Assembly: GCA_022113835.1 (NCBI GenBank)
Contig: JAILWY010000021.1
Location: forward strand, 6,634,001-6,698,000
Source: Atopsyche davidsoni
Lineage: Eukaryota > Arthropoda > Insecta > Trichoptera > Hydrobiosidae
Direction of reading: 5' to 3'
Length of the DNA stretch: 64,000 bases
The notes under the pieces were generated by a model. It was not told the DNA's origin and made no database searches. It saw nothing but the letters and a program-made list of their open reading frames with translations. Each line of letters begins with the position of its first letter. Within the stretch, counting starts at the first letter, position 1. The position numbers were made by a program, and so were the translations under genes. Positions 20,643 through 34,074 of the stretch are shown piece by piece.

Positions 20643-20742
20643 TTACTCGCGCTGAAAATTGCATTGTACGTCATGTCGCCGGTGCATGCGCACCCCGCGC
20701 AGGTAAGTAGGCTCACCTGCTCGTCCCCAGGAATGCACGTAC
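20643..20742 (-). CDS. Possible terminal exon, unknown gene
   Basis: A 100-base open stretch on the minus strand follows a good acceptor (CGTGTTTCAG, AG at 20743-20744). It encodes a basic C-terminus (begins YVHSWGRAGEPTYLRG, ends RRHDVQCNFQRE) and stops at 20643-20645. It is GC-rich compared with its surroundings. An internal CAG|GTGAGC could instead be a donor. No family recognised. Confidence 0.25.
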
Positions 20743-21139
20743 CTGAAACACGATATTCAGAGTCACGAGCATCCGCGCAGTCTCCATGGCAAGGTCTCAG
20801 TGCATTCATTTATGTTAACCATGACAACGTATCGTCTTCGTAAATTGCGATTTTACAAAAGCCAAGTCATTTTAATTAAAGTTTTATAGCAAAAAATATT
20901 TAAATCATAGATTCCCAAAGTGGTCAATATCGACCCCCGGGGATCGATTCCGCCCTGCAAGGGGTCGATGACAGCGAAAAATTAAATTGGGGATCCATGA
21001 ACTGTAAATGGGGGTCTACGAGAGTGGATCCCATTTAAGCAGGTCATCACCAAAATACCACAGTGGATTATCAATCCATACGGTGACATTGAAGAATCGG
21101 AAGTCATACTACAAGAAGAACTGATCTAAATAAGCACTA

Positions 21140-21425
21140 ATGAAGAACTGAAGGTGCAGTTTAGAAAGGGATATCAGCAATTTTGGCTTCAGAGAGACAT
21201 ACCTGCTATTTATCCTGCATTATGGACTATCGCAATAAGGTTTTTGATAGCTTTAACATATTCATTCCTCGTGGAAAGGGGTTTCAGTGCGGTTGCCATT
21301 CTTCTTACAAAAAAAAAATAGATTGGAAATCACTGGGCGAGGAGATTTAAAGTTAAATCTGACTTATTTGAAGCCAAATATTGAAAATTTGCTTTCAAAG
21401 CATCAAACTCATTCCTCCCATTAAA
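21140..21425 (+). pseudogene. hAT transposase C-terminus (ZBED5/SCAND3-like), broken
   Basis: Encodes the hAT C-terminal dimerisation region: QQFWLQRDIPAIYPALW, YSFLVERGFSAVAILLTK, then after a frameshift in a run of nine A residues NRLEITGRGDLKLNLTYLKP and IENLLSKHQTH. There is an in-frame TAA just upstream at about 21125-21130. It resembles the domesticated and transposon proteins of the ZBED5/SCAND3 group. Clearly inactive. Confidence 0.75.
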
Positions 21426-21491
21426 AGTATTGATTTTTTTTGTGAATGTTACTATATTTGCATTTTGTGTGTATTTATTTATAAAGGTATA

Positions 21492-21560
21492 CAGTAAAAC
21501 CTCGATATAACGGAGCCCTGTTTAACGGATTTCGGATATAACGGACAAAAAATCCGGTCA
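21492..21560 (+). mobile_element. pogo/Tigger-like terminal sequence
   Basis: CAGTAAAACCTCGATATAAC preceded by TA is the terminal repeat style of pogo/Tigger elements, with the ATAACGGA motif repeated inside. Only this end is visible, nested in the hAT relic; the other end and the body are missing. It may be a solo remnant. Confidence 0.55.
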
Positions 21561-21662
21561 AATGTTAAAATTCAATATTAGCAAGGCAAGGGGTCTACGA
21601 AAAACAGGAAAACTCGACATGGGGTCGACGGGACAAAAAGTTTCGGAACCTTTGATTTAAAT

Positions 21663-22895
21663 TGTCAAAGTCAGGCTTGTAATTTTATTTTATATTCAAC
21701 TTCTTTATGGGCAGTTTTAGAAAGGCTGATCCGTGAAATTAATAATTAAGATGTCAAATTAGTTGCAAACATGACATTTTTTTTAACCCTCTCTCAGTTA
21801 CGTACTTAAAAAATATCAAATATGACCATTCTTAAATAGTTGTACTGAAAATATTTATTGCCAAACAGATAACAATAATTTCCTAACGAGAATGCTTGTA
21901 GTTGTGTTATTTCTTGTCAATAACACGTCTTTTATAATGATAAAAACGTATGTGATATTTTATTTAATATTATCTATCAGCATTATGCAAACACGCGGAC
22001 TATTTGAACTGTATCATTTTAAGTGCAGTAATAATGCATTGACAAATATGTTTTATTTAACACCAATACTAAACAAACAAATATAATATTTAAAAATACA
22101 ATTCAGTAATTTGGTTTTAAAATTTTTACTGCCGCGAGTTTATTTAATTTAATTTATTATTATATTTTGAATATTTGTACTTCACCCTTTTCCAGAATCG
22201 GATATAGTGATACTAAAATTGCAAATTAATAATGATAGACGGAATATTAAGAGCCACAGAATTATTTTTGTTTCTAGGAATTCTCCCTAAAGTAAAGTAT
22301 ATTTGCTAATTTTATATAAAAATTTCTAAGTTCTGAAAAATAAATCTATTATTTATTTTACTCTAAATAAAGCACAAACCCTCTACTCTTGAATACAATT
22401 TAATAATACACGGCCATAGCTTTTATTTAATGATGAACGATTGTATTTATTTGCTTATCAGATTAACATCCGGAGCTTGTCTATCCTGTTTAAAAAACAA
22501 TTAAAATAGACTTACCTGAAAATACATATAGTGCAAATTTTATTAAACTGTAGTTTCTTTGGCGACTGTTTAAAATTAATCATTTTATTTTATCGTTGTT
22601 ATTGGAGTGAGAGATACCTAGACACATATATTTTGAGACCTATGAATCACACAGCTCTTTTCCAGTAGCAAGCTACAAAAAAGGAGCTATAACTGGGTGA
22701 TATGTTTTAAAGAATCATATTAAGTTGGATGACGAGCAAGCGTGCTATTCACTGGACATTTTTACATGATTAATTTATTTTCATTCTAACTAACCCCCAT
22801 GGAGAACCAACGGCTGATGCCATACCAAATAAACTAAGTCCACAGTGGCTGTATTCTGATTAAAAATATGTCTCATAAATCATTGTAAGAAATAT
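21663..22895. other. Gene-poor AT-rich stretch
   Basis: Only short AT-rich frames such as 21892-22086; nothing supported. Confidence 0.4.
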
Positions 22896-22983
22896 TTCAA
22901 ACCTATTAATAAACTATTATTTAATATATTTATTTATAGTGGTTGCTTTGCTGTTGAATATCGAGTTTATTAATAGGTTTGAA
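22896..22983. repeat. Perfect 20-bp inverted repeat
   Basis: TTCAAACCTATTAATAAACT (22896-22915) has its exact reverse complement at 22964-22983, separated by 48 bases. The transcript of either strand would form a stable hairpin. Confidence 0.75.
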
Positions 22984-25900
22984 TCTAATGTTAGATTAAT
23001 ATATGATTAAAAATGAATATACACAATTCTCGTTTTTTGGTACCAAACAAAAAGATAACAAGTTTCCATTTTGAACATATTTATAAGGTTTTTTAAGACA
23101 CTATAAGACGTGAGTGTATTATGTTCATACTTTTTAGTAAACTAGCGGTGGTTAAGTCATTGATAGAACTGTCAACCATATCTGTAATTAAATTGTTCAG
23201 TGGTAAACCATAAGCGTAATACCAGTTCGTTTAAATGTTAGATTAGGCAGTATAATTGAAAGTGAGTTAATCCGTTGGTAATTTAATGCTATACAATTGA
23301 AAGTGTTTATCATTAAGGGATGCTCCTACCTCCAAACACCCTCCGCGTTAATATGTTTGGAATTTATTAAGACCCGAGGTTGTGACGTCTCATACAATAG
23401 CGCGTTAAGCTTTAATCTTCTTACTGCGGCGGGGACTCGGCAAAGATATTCAAATTAGGTCAGACGGAGAAAGCCTTAATTCACGCGTCTTAAACATTTC
23501 ACGAAATGAAGAATATTGAAATTATAATATATTGTTTAATAATTAATCACCACACCATTAGAATTAAAGTAGAAATTTGTAAACACTCTGCAGAACCAAC
23601 CGGCAAAAGCGTATTTTCAGTTATTCTTTAAGGTAACGTACAAACTCTAATAAATGGTTTTAAAAAATAGACTCAATAATGTTCAATAAAAAATTGACAG
23701 ATTTTATCACACATGTCTTAAAAGTTGGCTTTTATTGGTCAAGTTTAATATATCTATAGGGAGATAATTAATTATTGAACAAACCTAAAACTTTGCGACT
23801 TTTGCTTTCATTTTCGTAAGGGAGGAAAACTCCAATTCATTTTTACCAAAAGAACTAAAAAACGATGGTAAGATAAATGGCTGACAAAATAGATATTTTT
23901 AAACCAAAAATACTGAGAAATATAAAAAGGTATACTAAAAAATATGAAGTTTTTTCAACTTTACTTTTCCATATATTAGAAACATTTTCACTTGCGTTGC
24001 GTTAAAGCTTATGCTGGAGATTTTCTTCAAAAGGCATTTGGGATCAAACGAATTTGTTTAATGAAATATTTGTTGACACAGAGAGGGGGATTCTTTCAGC
24101 TTAAGTGGAAGGCGCTGAATTGTTTAGTTAAATTTCACGTAAAGCAAATCCTCCGCGCTTTAGTCGATTTATTTTCTCAAGTGGTAGAGGATTTAAAGTG
24201 TCTAGATCGGCTGTAATATATATTTTCGCGTTCAAATTAAGGCCAAGTAGTTTGGGAACTAAAACAATATTTAATCAAACGTAAGAGCTGCAGATCAAAC
24301 AGTTTTGAAGCTAGACGTCTTAGTTTTGTTGCAACAACCAGTTAAATATTTTACAATGTATTTGTCTTACATATTTTATGTTGAAATAGCTTATAATAAT
24401 TATAGTAAATTATACATATCGTCTATGCTTTAATAAGAATCCAAAGTTCAGTCTAATATAATAAAGACAAAAAATCACTTAGTTTTATTGCAAAATAGAC
24501 AATATTATTTTAAAATCGATTTTTGCTTATTATTGTGTTTATTTATTATTACATATAGAAAATATATTATATGATTGTATTTTAAAAAAATATTGCGGTA
24601 TTTTAATGTCTTGATGGTGTAGTTCGTGCCAATGGGGTTTTCCCTGAACAAATTTAGAATTGCTCTCGATTATAATACTATGCCAGTATACCATAATGAT
24701 ACTGTCACACTTTACACACCGTCTAAAAATCTAAATATACAACGTAAAAAAATCTTTCTTTTGTAAAGGTAAGAGATATAATTCTTTGTAATTAAAAAAT
24801 GCAAAAATGATGGATATGTAATTATCCTAAGACAAAGTAACGAAAAGCTGTTCAAATAAATGAAAAAGTGATATTACAAAACGAAAATCGTAATTGTTAT
24901 TTAAATGAGGGCTTGAAAAATTCATTGTGTTCATGATATGAAATTAGTTTTCCTTTTAGTAATTAGACGTTTTAGTAGATAGGCGTCGCGGAAAAATAAT
25001 TTAATTTTTTTTCCCCTCTAGACGTAATGAAGAGTTTAATAAAATACTCATTCAAAATCATTTCACATCATAGTATAAAAACCATTTTTTTAAATTAATA
25101 TTATATACATCGAAAGAAATATATTAAGTTAATATGCGTGTGTTTGTAGGTTTAGGGAGCCGTAATAATTATATTTTATTTTTTATGAATGTTGTGGTTT
25201 GAGTCTTTCGACGTTTCGATCCCGGTACTGGGTAATTTTGATATAAAGTATGAATATACTAGTATTAAGTTTTGTGTTAATTAGGTTAAATTTTGATAAA
25301 AAGCTCAAGTGTAATAAAATAAATTAAATATTATAAATTGAGCATAGAAGTTCCAAATTATAATTTTCCTGTTAGAAATACACTAAGACAATTAAGTCCC
25401 TACCCTCTGGAATAATTGAATATAACATGAATACAACGTAGAATTACACGTACGTAGCGCACGAGCTCTGACTATATATAATGTTACAAATTGTGGCTAC
25501 AGTTCCGGCCCTGGCATAATTATAATAATACTGTCTGTTTTATTACCGACTGATATGAAGGAAATTACTTTAGATACTGCTGAATAAAAAAGGCTTGGTG
25601 GCATTATTTCAGTGCAAGTTTTGGCTACAGTACTTGTTGCTGGAGTTCTGATGCTGTCAATACATAGTTAATAAAATGGTCTTGTCACTTAAATCTTTTG
25701 ACAGCAAAAACCTAGTTATGTTTGCAATAGGTATAAAATATCCTCACTGAATCCTTTTAAGAGTAATGATCAAAGTTGAGTGAAAGTGCAAGGATGTGGA
25801 CAACTTAAAGTAGCGGTTTTTTAAATTTAAAAGTTGTGTGTCACTTAAATTTTTTTATGTTGAGCAAGATCAATGTCGTTAGTGCTTAAATTTGCAAAGG

Positions 25901-28900
25901 ATCAATATCTTAAGAGGTAATATCAATAGTGGATCGTATTGGGTATGTGCACTGGAAAATTACCTCTCATGTAAAAATATGGATACATAATATAGCAAAT
26001 TTCCTCGAAATATGATATATTCAGAATCATTCATGATAAGGCTCAAGACAATCATATTCTAAATAAACGAGTAGAAAAAAAAATGAAAGAGTTATTTTCA
26101 TTTCAATAAACACTAAGATAGCGAAATAAAACGTATGAATGGATTGACCACTAATTTACAAGTTAATACAAATTCACTATATTAAAAATTACGTAATACT
26201 TAATTATAAGATTTAAATTTATGTATCTATTTAACAGCCTGTAGATTTACAATCTAAGTATTCAAATATAATAAATTTATAGGCATTATTATAATTTCAA
26301 TGAGATCTTATTTGGATAAACAAATTATTTATATTTTAAAACAGAATACGCAGAAGAGATTGCAGTTTAATGAACTGAGTTTATAGGATTTTGATGCACT
26401 TAAATTTAATTTAAAAAAAAACTACTTTGCTTGTATTGGACGTGATAATTACATTTGCATATTTCAAAATTGAGCACAACATTCACGAGATGAGATAAAT
26501 TTTCAGTGGTAATAACTTTTTATAATGAAGCATTGGAATAAATTGCACTTATAGAAAGAAGCCTGTTTTCATTATTAACTAAGTGTACTTTTAATTAACT
26601 AACTAATTTTAATTTATTATTGTGAATATTTTATATTGGTATTTAATAAGTTGATTTGAAAAGCGTCAGGTGCTATGATAAATGACACTTTTTATGGCAT
26701 TAAAATATTTCGAACTAACACAGCATTGCTATTGCTGGCCTTAAATATGTATGGATAAAAGATTATGAACTATGTACCATATATTTACATAATTAATAAT
26801 AAAAAGTGAAAAATCTGCACTGACATTGAAATATCACTTGCAGCTTTCATAAATCGATAAAGTAACATAGACTGAAACTTGGATTAAAGGGATCACGTTT
26901 CAAATGCAAGGATGTATTTGGTAAAAAGGGAAAACTTAGATTGTATTTTTTTCTTTTCAGGTATTAACGTAAGATACGGTATGATAAAGGGACATGGTAA
27001 ATATTTTTTTTGTAGTAGTTTATTTTGAAGTATTTCAGGGTTTCTAGTTTTTAACTTCGTTGTATGATAAATATCGCAGTTAAGTAGTTCAACAGATTTA
27101 CGTAGTCATTTGTTAAAGCAAGGCTAAGAAGTGTACGAGATAATAATATTACAGCTAATGCCTGCATAAGAAAGCAAGAATATTAAGCAAAGGCATAACT
27201 CTAATGTGAAGGGACATTAATTAAATATATTGGGGTTATAACAGACAACCATTTCAGTAGGTAACTTTTCTAAATTAAATTTATCAAAGTTATTTATTTA
27301 CTTAAGAACTTAATACACATGTAAATACGCTTTTACTAAAAAAAATTAAAAAAATTGTAAAGGTGCATCGGGAGTGTAGTTTGAAAGTCACTGCGTTTCT
27401 GAAACTGGTTTCTCGATTTTATGTTTGCTTAGTTAGGTAGAAGGCACAAAAAGTAAATTAAAAAGCAAAGCGTGTTTTTATGCTCGTCTGATAGGTATAT
27501 TTTTTGCTCCAGCATGTATTTTTAACATTTTTTTTTAACTCTGGGACTTAGATATCCAGAGGGCAACGATCCCGCCTCCTCCCGGGCAGTGTCTCCGACA
27601 GAGATAAGACGTTGATATCTGTCTCCTTGTGTGAAAGTGAATCGCAGTGTTATCGTACAATCAATATGATTTAAGTACTTGATACACTCTAAATTAATGT
27701 ACAGAGGTTCTCATATACTTTTATCAGTAGTATTTTTAACAACCAATAAATTTTTATATTGCTTTAGCCGGAGAGGTAACTAAAAAATCTCAAGATTTAA
27801 AAAATATTTTTTTGTAAGTAAATTAATAATATTTATAGAAGTCTATTAAGATTTTTAAAGTATAAAGCAAATATTTTTTTGCCTGAGACGTATCCAGCTG
27901 GTCACAACTGCCAATATCTCTGAATGTTCCTAGTGCTTGCCTTTCGACTAGCCGATTCCGGAATTATTCTTGAGTGTCTCCTACAGTAAAACTTAAAAAT
28001 GTTTTCAAAGTAAATAGTAGTATCAACGCAATGAATATTGTAGGTATGAAGAATCACTCTGTATATGTACTAAATGAAAGTTTTTTCAACTTTATCAGAT
28101 ACCAAATGTAAACAAAGTACTGAATTCAGGCTGGGTATAATGTTACATGTATCCAGTTCTTGCCCTTCACCTCGGCTTACTGCTGTGCTAATTTCCGAAA
28201 TGGGGGGCTATATTTCGTCGAGAAGCAATACAAATGCTAAAAGTACCCTTAAGATAAAAAAGTACTATCCATCATTGATTATACTCAAACCGCGTGGAAA
28301 TAGGTTTCAGTTAGGTTAACACGAAAAAGGAATATATTGACAGTATTTTAATTACACAGGTTTTACTACGAAGACTGAATAATTTATTATTGAGTTTTTT
28401 TTGACGTAACCAGTAAAGAGTGTTATGTCATCTATCCAAAATGAATTTTAAAATATACCAAATAAGGATATAATTAAAGCTAATAAATATCCGCAGAGAT
28501 GCCGCTGAAGATAAGTTTTTTTTCTATAGAAACAAACGCGTCAATGAATATATTGAGATTTGTTTTGAAAAGTTATAAAAATCAATGTGGGTCTGTGTTA
28601 AAATATTTACGGCTTATAAAAAGAAAAGAGGACACTCTGGATTCTAACAAAATATATATTTATTCACTATAATACTTCATATTTATTAAAAAATGTGATA
28701 AACCACATGGCAACACTTAATTATGACAGTAATTTTGCTGAACTTGGCAATTAAATTTGCTTATTGTACTTTTTTAAAACACGTTACTAGTTGATACCAC
28801 TCTTTGTAAATTATTAATTTTAAAAATATATATATATTTTAAATAAAATTTTTAAACATTTTCGATAGCAATGAAAAAAATGCACACAGACGACTGCCTT

Positions 28901-29240
28901 CTAAAATATTGATATTGTTAATTATTGACCACTGCATATGTTTTCTTAAAATATTATTGGGTTGAATCAATGATATTTGACAATCATGGAGTGAATACTC
29001 TCATCAGGGTGGCCCTTGATCTTGAAATATAACTCTCGTGACCCATGCTTGGGTAAGCACAACGTCTGCGGTTTATTCTTCGAGAAATCTCTGAAAGTTG
29101 CACAATTTAAATTGAATCATCTTTATATTGCGTGTACATCGAACAGATGAAATAGTCTCATGCCATTCCTTCATCATGAGAACGCTCCAGCACAAAGACT
29201 TAGACGGGGTTCAAAGCACTATTCAAGAAATGACGCAACG

Positions 29241-29244
<4 letters not shown>
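22984..29244. other. Gene-poor AT-rich stretch
   Basis: More than 6 kb without a recognised exon. Short frames at 23992-24216 and 28074-28319 have no domain or splice support. GC-richer patches at 23330-23470 and 27540-27620 carry splice-like motifs but no convincing frame. A polymerase III B-box-like sequence (GTTTCGATCCCGG) lies near 25215. Confidence 0.4.

Positions 29245-29311
<67 letters not shown>
29245..29311. repeat. (TA)n microsatellite
   Basis: About 67 bases of TA dinucleotide repeat. Confidence 0.95.
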
Positions 29312-29313
<2 letters not shown>

Positions 29314-30280
29314 CGTCTTGAAGAATTCATTCGTCATTATCGAGCATAAAATAGAAATCGCTTATTCGTCTTTTATACCACCCTCAAAGGGCATATTTAT
29401 ATCATTTACATAAAAAATTGGTTATTAGATCAATTCCTGAAATATTATAACTACGATTTTCATATCACAATATATTCTACATGTAATAACTTTGATAAGG
29501 TGGTTTAAACGCTATTATCTGTGAACTACGTACAATAATAGTTGGTTAGTGTATAATTGGATAATCAATTATGTTATATAATTTTGTGCCTCTGCAATGT
29601 GCTGCCATTAGAGAGTGATATGATTAATCACGTAAGATCATCTTGACAATTTATGTTTTTTAACCCTTCTGTTGTGTAATTCAACTTGCGAGTGAAATGA
29701 TTCGCCAATTAAGATTTATGAACGATTAATTGACATTTAGTTTTGAACAACTTAAAGTATATTAAAAAAAAATATAATATCTATTATCTAAAATTTATTA
29801 ACTGCATTTGTTCGACAGCCTGTACTTCATGTAATTCAATATTATGTGTAGCAAATATTTACGAAGATATTAATTTAAATAGTTGTATTGTGATATAGTA
29901 AGGGATATACTTCACCGCATAGATTTTAGCTTAGTTATTCATACGATTGTAGGTGGTTAGTAGATATCAAGACAACAATTTATGCTATGCTGCGATGTGC
30001 TTCCATTAGTGAATGAAATAATTTGCTTTGACAGCAAGGTAGGTAACGTAATATTCGAGGAGATCGGTGGTGTAAATGATACTGTGCCCGTCCCTACTGA
30101 GGATGTTCGGTGAATGCCTCCACCCACCTGGCGGCGATGACGAGGGTTCAACATATCTAAGTGTACAATAACTTATAAAAAAGACACGGTCAAATGAGAA
30201 TCAGAATAAATGGTATATTAAAAAAAAATGTATCGATAATTGCAAGTTACAAGTGCATCAGACTTAAGCAAGAATGTCAA
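29312..30280. other. Gene-poor stretch
   Basis: A 65-codon minus frame at 29957-30154 includes a GC-richer part (30060-30150) with a donor-like CAG|GTGGGT; no family recognised. Confidence 0.35.
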
Positions 30281-30345
30281 GTCGGGGATCTAATTGGGAA
30301 GTCTCTATCGAGAGTCAACATTGGAACCACTGAGCTAAGACTGGA
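30281..30345 (-). repeat. tRNA-derived SINE-like fragment
   Basis: On the minus strand TCTTAGCTCAGTGGTTC is an A-box match, followed about 35 bases later by TTAGATCCCCGAC, a B-box-like sequence. Intact enough to suggest a tRNA ancestor; no poly(A) tail seen. Confidence 0.5.
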
Positions 30346-30765
30346 AGTATAGATCTATTGACTGTCAATAATGTTATTGACAGCAACTTTATACCTTAAT
30401 GATTTACAATCGCGTGTCAATCATGATATCTCGGTTCTATTTAGGTAATAGGAAGTTATGAGCATTGTGCCGAGTCAGACGCCAGTGCATCGTGTCGTTA
30501 CAAAGTTCAGAGAGCGCCACGCAAACACACTGAACCCGGGGTCAGCGGAACCCAAAGAGAATCGAAGAAATCGCTGCTTTATCTGCTGGCAACATTGAAA
30601 ATATCTATTATGAGACACGTTCAGGAAATAACAGCATTCACTAAAAAATATCACTCACTACCATGGCGCATTAATCTCTTCAAAAGTTTTATTTTTAACC
30701 AATTAAAATTATAATAACATGAATATGCGTAGATCATCACTAAATTTAAATGAGGTTGAGCAAAC

Positions 30766-30922
30766 CAATAATATCATAGGAATGTCGTCCCGAGCGAACA
30801 CGTGAAATGAATATCGCCCTCGTGTCCGTGCGTAATTGGATAATGTATGAAATTCAAAGGTGCCATGTTGATGGGAGCAGTTATAGAGCCTCTCAATATC
30901 TCCAATGCACATCATGGTGAGA
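30766..30922 (-). CDS. Candidate exon 2 of a secreted-protein gene
   Basis: A 157-base open exon (phase 2 in, phase 0 out). The acceptor AG at 30923-30924 has a weak pyrimidine tract; the donor is TTG|GTTTGC. It encodes the end of a hydrophobic segment (LTMMCIGD), then IERLYNCSHQHGTFEFHT and TRGRYSFHVFARDDIPMILL. Joined to 33917-33960, the hydrophobic core continues across the junction into a full signal peptide. The spacing FEF…YSFHVFARDDI…L loosely resembles the start of the FAMeT (farnesoic acid O-methyltransferase-like) domain of insect proteins. That reading is tentative. Further exons must lie downstream (below 30766) but I could not find them. Confidence 0.4.
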
Positions 30923-30924
30923 CT

Positions 30925-33916
30925 ATGGTAGTCACATCACAAATGAAGAATAATATTTGTTGATTTGAAAGAGCAGATTCCGAAAAGAGCTTCTGGATAT
31001 GATTGATTTATTGAGCGTACTTTAATAGAGGTTTTTATACTAAGGCATTTTTCAACCTAATAAATTAGTGATAAAAAAAATATTTTAATTTACAAAGTAG
31101 GCGAGAAAATAAATCTAGCAAAAATATTTTGCTCTCTTTATTTTATAATAAAAGAAGCACCCTCTTAATAACCGCCACCAAAAATACTCTTGTTTACTAC
31201 AAATTAACAGAAATATGCGATGATTAATATCTTTGAGTCCCAAGTACCTTTACCCAATTAGTTTGTTTTGACACCTTAAACTCCTTTTCCATTTTGGTGT
31301 AGATTACATATTATATTATGTAAAGTCTTTAATACTGCATGACCCCTATTATAATTCGAGTACTTCATTAGTTACTGCCTAATAGTCGATTTTAAATTAT
31401 TTATTGAGGATAATAATATTGCTGTTGCGACTTGTGGGGTCGATTTATACAGCGTGGGCCGAGATCGGAGGTGGATCTCAGAAATAGTCCCAAAAATTAA
31501 TTGGTTTTAAGTAAGAATAATTAGTTTGCTTTCCAGCTTTCGATTTTATTGATAGTAAAAAAGATAAATTTAGTAGTAATTTAAAATATACCGAAAAGAT
31601 ATTTGGGTGTTATTTCTGAATATAACATAATTATCGGATTATAAAATGTTATTTTAATTAACATTTCATTCGTTAAAAATATTGCATTTTTAATTATTTT
31701 AAAATTGGTTGTATTTTTTTGAAACATTTTTTAATCGTATTTTTTAACACAATTTTTTTTAAATACAATATAAATTTTTTAAAATAGTTAAATATATGGA
31801 TTTAGTTTTGATCAAAATCTTTTAAGATTAGTTAGATACTAATTGTTGTAATTGTGTCAAGATGTTAAAACTCGTATTTAATATTTTTTTTGCTCATCTG
31901 GTTCAAAAGAACGACCGCGACTATTGCACAGATAATAAACACAGTACTATGAATATATTTTTAATTAAAATTGCAGTGTAAAGCTGCTTTTTTAATAAAA
32001 ATTTTCAAAATATCGGCCCAGGTACTGGGTTTGAAATCATTGAAGATGGCACCAATACCCTGATCGAAACATCAGAAATTTTAACTAAAAACACAGTATA
32101 AAACACAATAACAGAAAATTCTAACAACAGCAGCCAAAACCTGTAAACACTTAATAAAATTATTTATAAAGTGTTAAGATATCAATATACGTAGATGTAG
32201 TAAAAAATATTGAGAAAATAGTTATGTGAAGAATTTAACGATAAAGAAAAACCTATTTACTTGAGTTAAAACTTCACGTAATCCGAATATTTTAGACGCG
32301 CAGACAGGTTTATTTTATATTTATAGGAATAACATTACAAATAAAATGTTTTTGACTTTTGGGAATTTTATCGTAAAATCAGAAAAAGTTTTTCGAAATG
32401 ATAAAAAGCAGTTAAAATATATTCAGCCATAAATAAAGTACCTTTCAAAATTTATTCACGAAGTGTTTAGCATGGCTATTTTTTATTTTCATGTTGTATT
32501 TATTTATTCACAATTTTTAGTTTATTACAAGAAAATTCCAGTTTATTAAAAATATAGTTGTAATTAGCAAAAAACAACTCTAGAACAGTTATATTACCAA
32601 ACATTGATTCAAATTTTAAATGTATATATTTTTATTAGACAGATGTACACATGAGTACATTTAAATATATAAATCAGGTCAAATATGTTTAATATGTTTA
32701 TCAGGCTTAATGAGACCTTTTTTTTATGCTGTCTAATAAAATATGTGTCTTTGAAATGTTTTGATTAAAAAAATGTGAATATATTGGACTTAAGTTTTGA
32801 ATGTGATTATATAAATAAAAAGGAGTTGGTCGGTAATTTAATCACATAATATTGAAATTTTATGCTAATCGAGTGTTTAATATTACGAAAAAAAGATTTT
32901 CAATGGGTCAGAATGTTAGTATTTCGTTGAGACAGCTGCAACGATAAGAGCTGACGAATCTATGAATCTCATTTACATAAAGGCATCAAACTTTATAATA
33001 TAAAATATGTTAGTAACGTAAAAACTTTCATGTTTGTTTACGCATATATTATTTATTTTTAACGTGTATAAACTATTATTTTTGTCCGTTAATATTGATG
33101 GCCTTAAAAAATGCAGTCATTCAACTTGGAAATAACTTAAATTAATCACATGCACGTCTTGTTTTTTTATACATTAAGCTTTTTTTTAATAAAAAAAAAA
33201 TTGTTTCCCACATTAAGTAGAAGTTCTAGCATTTTCGCACCAAAAATGTTTTGGTGATCTGAAGCATATAAAACAATTAAAACGCATCATTGGATATGTA
33301 AATTGTATTTTTTTGGTCACTGAATAAACATTTATGTGGAATACCAGAAGGTAACCAAATAAATTAACGAAAATAAAGAAGAAATTATAAATAAATATTG
33401 TATTGAATCTAATCAAGTTCTTCTAAAGAAAGTAAATATAGTCAATAATAGTAATTTTTTTCCCTAAGAACATAGCTAAAACTGATTTATGCAAAAAATA
33501 TAATGAATAACAACATATTAAACAAATTGAAAGTTTTTTATATTTTATTTTTAAGATCGTTTACGAACATGTTTCAGCTATCAAGCATACATAAAATATG
33601 ATCTGTAACTCTCTGTTTGATTGTGTTTGGTTGTCGTGCCATATAGCACAGTAAATACTATGGGAATATGGTGGCCTTGTCGCAATTAAATCCACGGTAA
33701 ACATTTATCAGAGCATGCAAATGCGTACAAACCACCTTTCATGCGCTTGGGTAATATATTACCTAAATAGTTTCATGTCTCACAATAACAATTTTCATGA
33801 TAATACACAACTTGGTTTCATTACAATGTAAATATATATTTATACGTTCAAATACAAAATAAAAAAATATGTTGCAAAACTAAATTTGTGTAATAAGAGT
33901 AACTGAATAAACTCAC
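30925..33916. other. Putative intron or intergenic AT-rich stretch
   Basis: Very AT-rich. Near 32015-32110 there is a sequence GATGGCACCAATACCC then GATCGAAACATCAGAAATTT with an A-rich continuation. It resembles the 3' tails of Penelope-like or other non-LTR elements, but no coding part is visible. Confidence 0.35.
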
Positions 33917-33960
33917 AGTACGATTAATAAACACCAAAGGAGTGTGCAGGCGATCTTCAT
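33917..33960 (-). CDS. Candidate start exon encoding a signal peptide
   Basis: ATG at 33960-33958 opens MKIACTLLWCLLIV, a basic residue followed by a hydrophobic stretch, and ends at a near-perfect donor GTGAGT in phase 2. The exon at 30766-30922 restores the frame. The product would be secreted or membrane-bound. An upstream out-of-phase ATG at 33974 (MFNINEDRLH…) reads to the same donor and is an alternative start, but it lacks a signal peptide. GC-rich promoter-like DNA lies 120-240 bases upstream. Confidence 0.5.
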
Positions 33961-34074
33961 TGATGTTAAACATTTTGGAGTTAGGTTGAAATATTTGCAG
34001 AAATTGGTTTAGAATTTATTTTTTCTCGGTTGTTTAGTTAGTATAACAAGTCACGGCTCTTTGTTGTCACCAAA

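Larger units (their letters stand above)
20906..21654 (+). mobile_element. hAT transposon relic with 8-bp target duplication
   Basis: 749-base element flanked by ATTTAAAT (20898-20905 and 21655-21662), the 8-base target duplication typical of hAT. Its ends are imperfect inverted repeats (CATAGATTCCCAAAGT against CAAAGGTTCCGAAACT as read inward, 12 of 16), with shared CGACCCC inside. Most of the transposase is deleted. A pogo-like fragment lies inside the right part. Confidence 0.8.

Noticed and set aside
29128..29349. 73-codon plus ORF with an IYIYIY run
   Set aside because: Largely a translation of the TA microsatellite.
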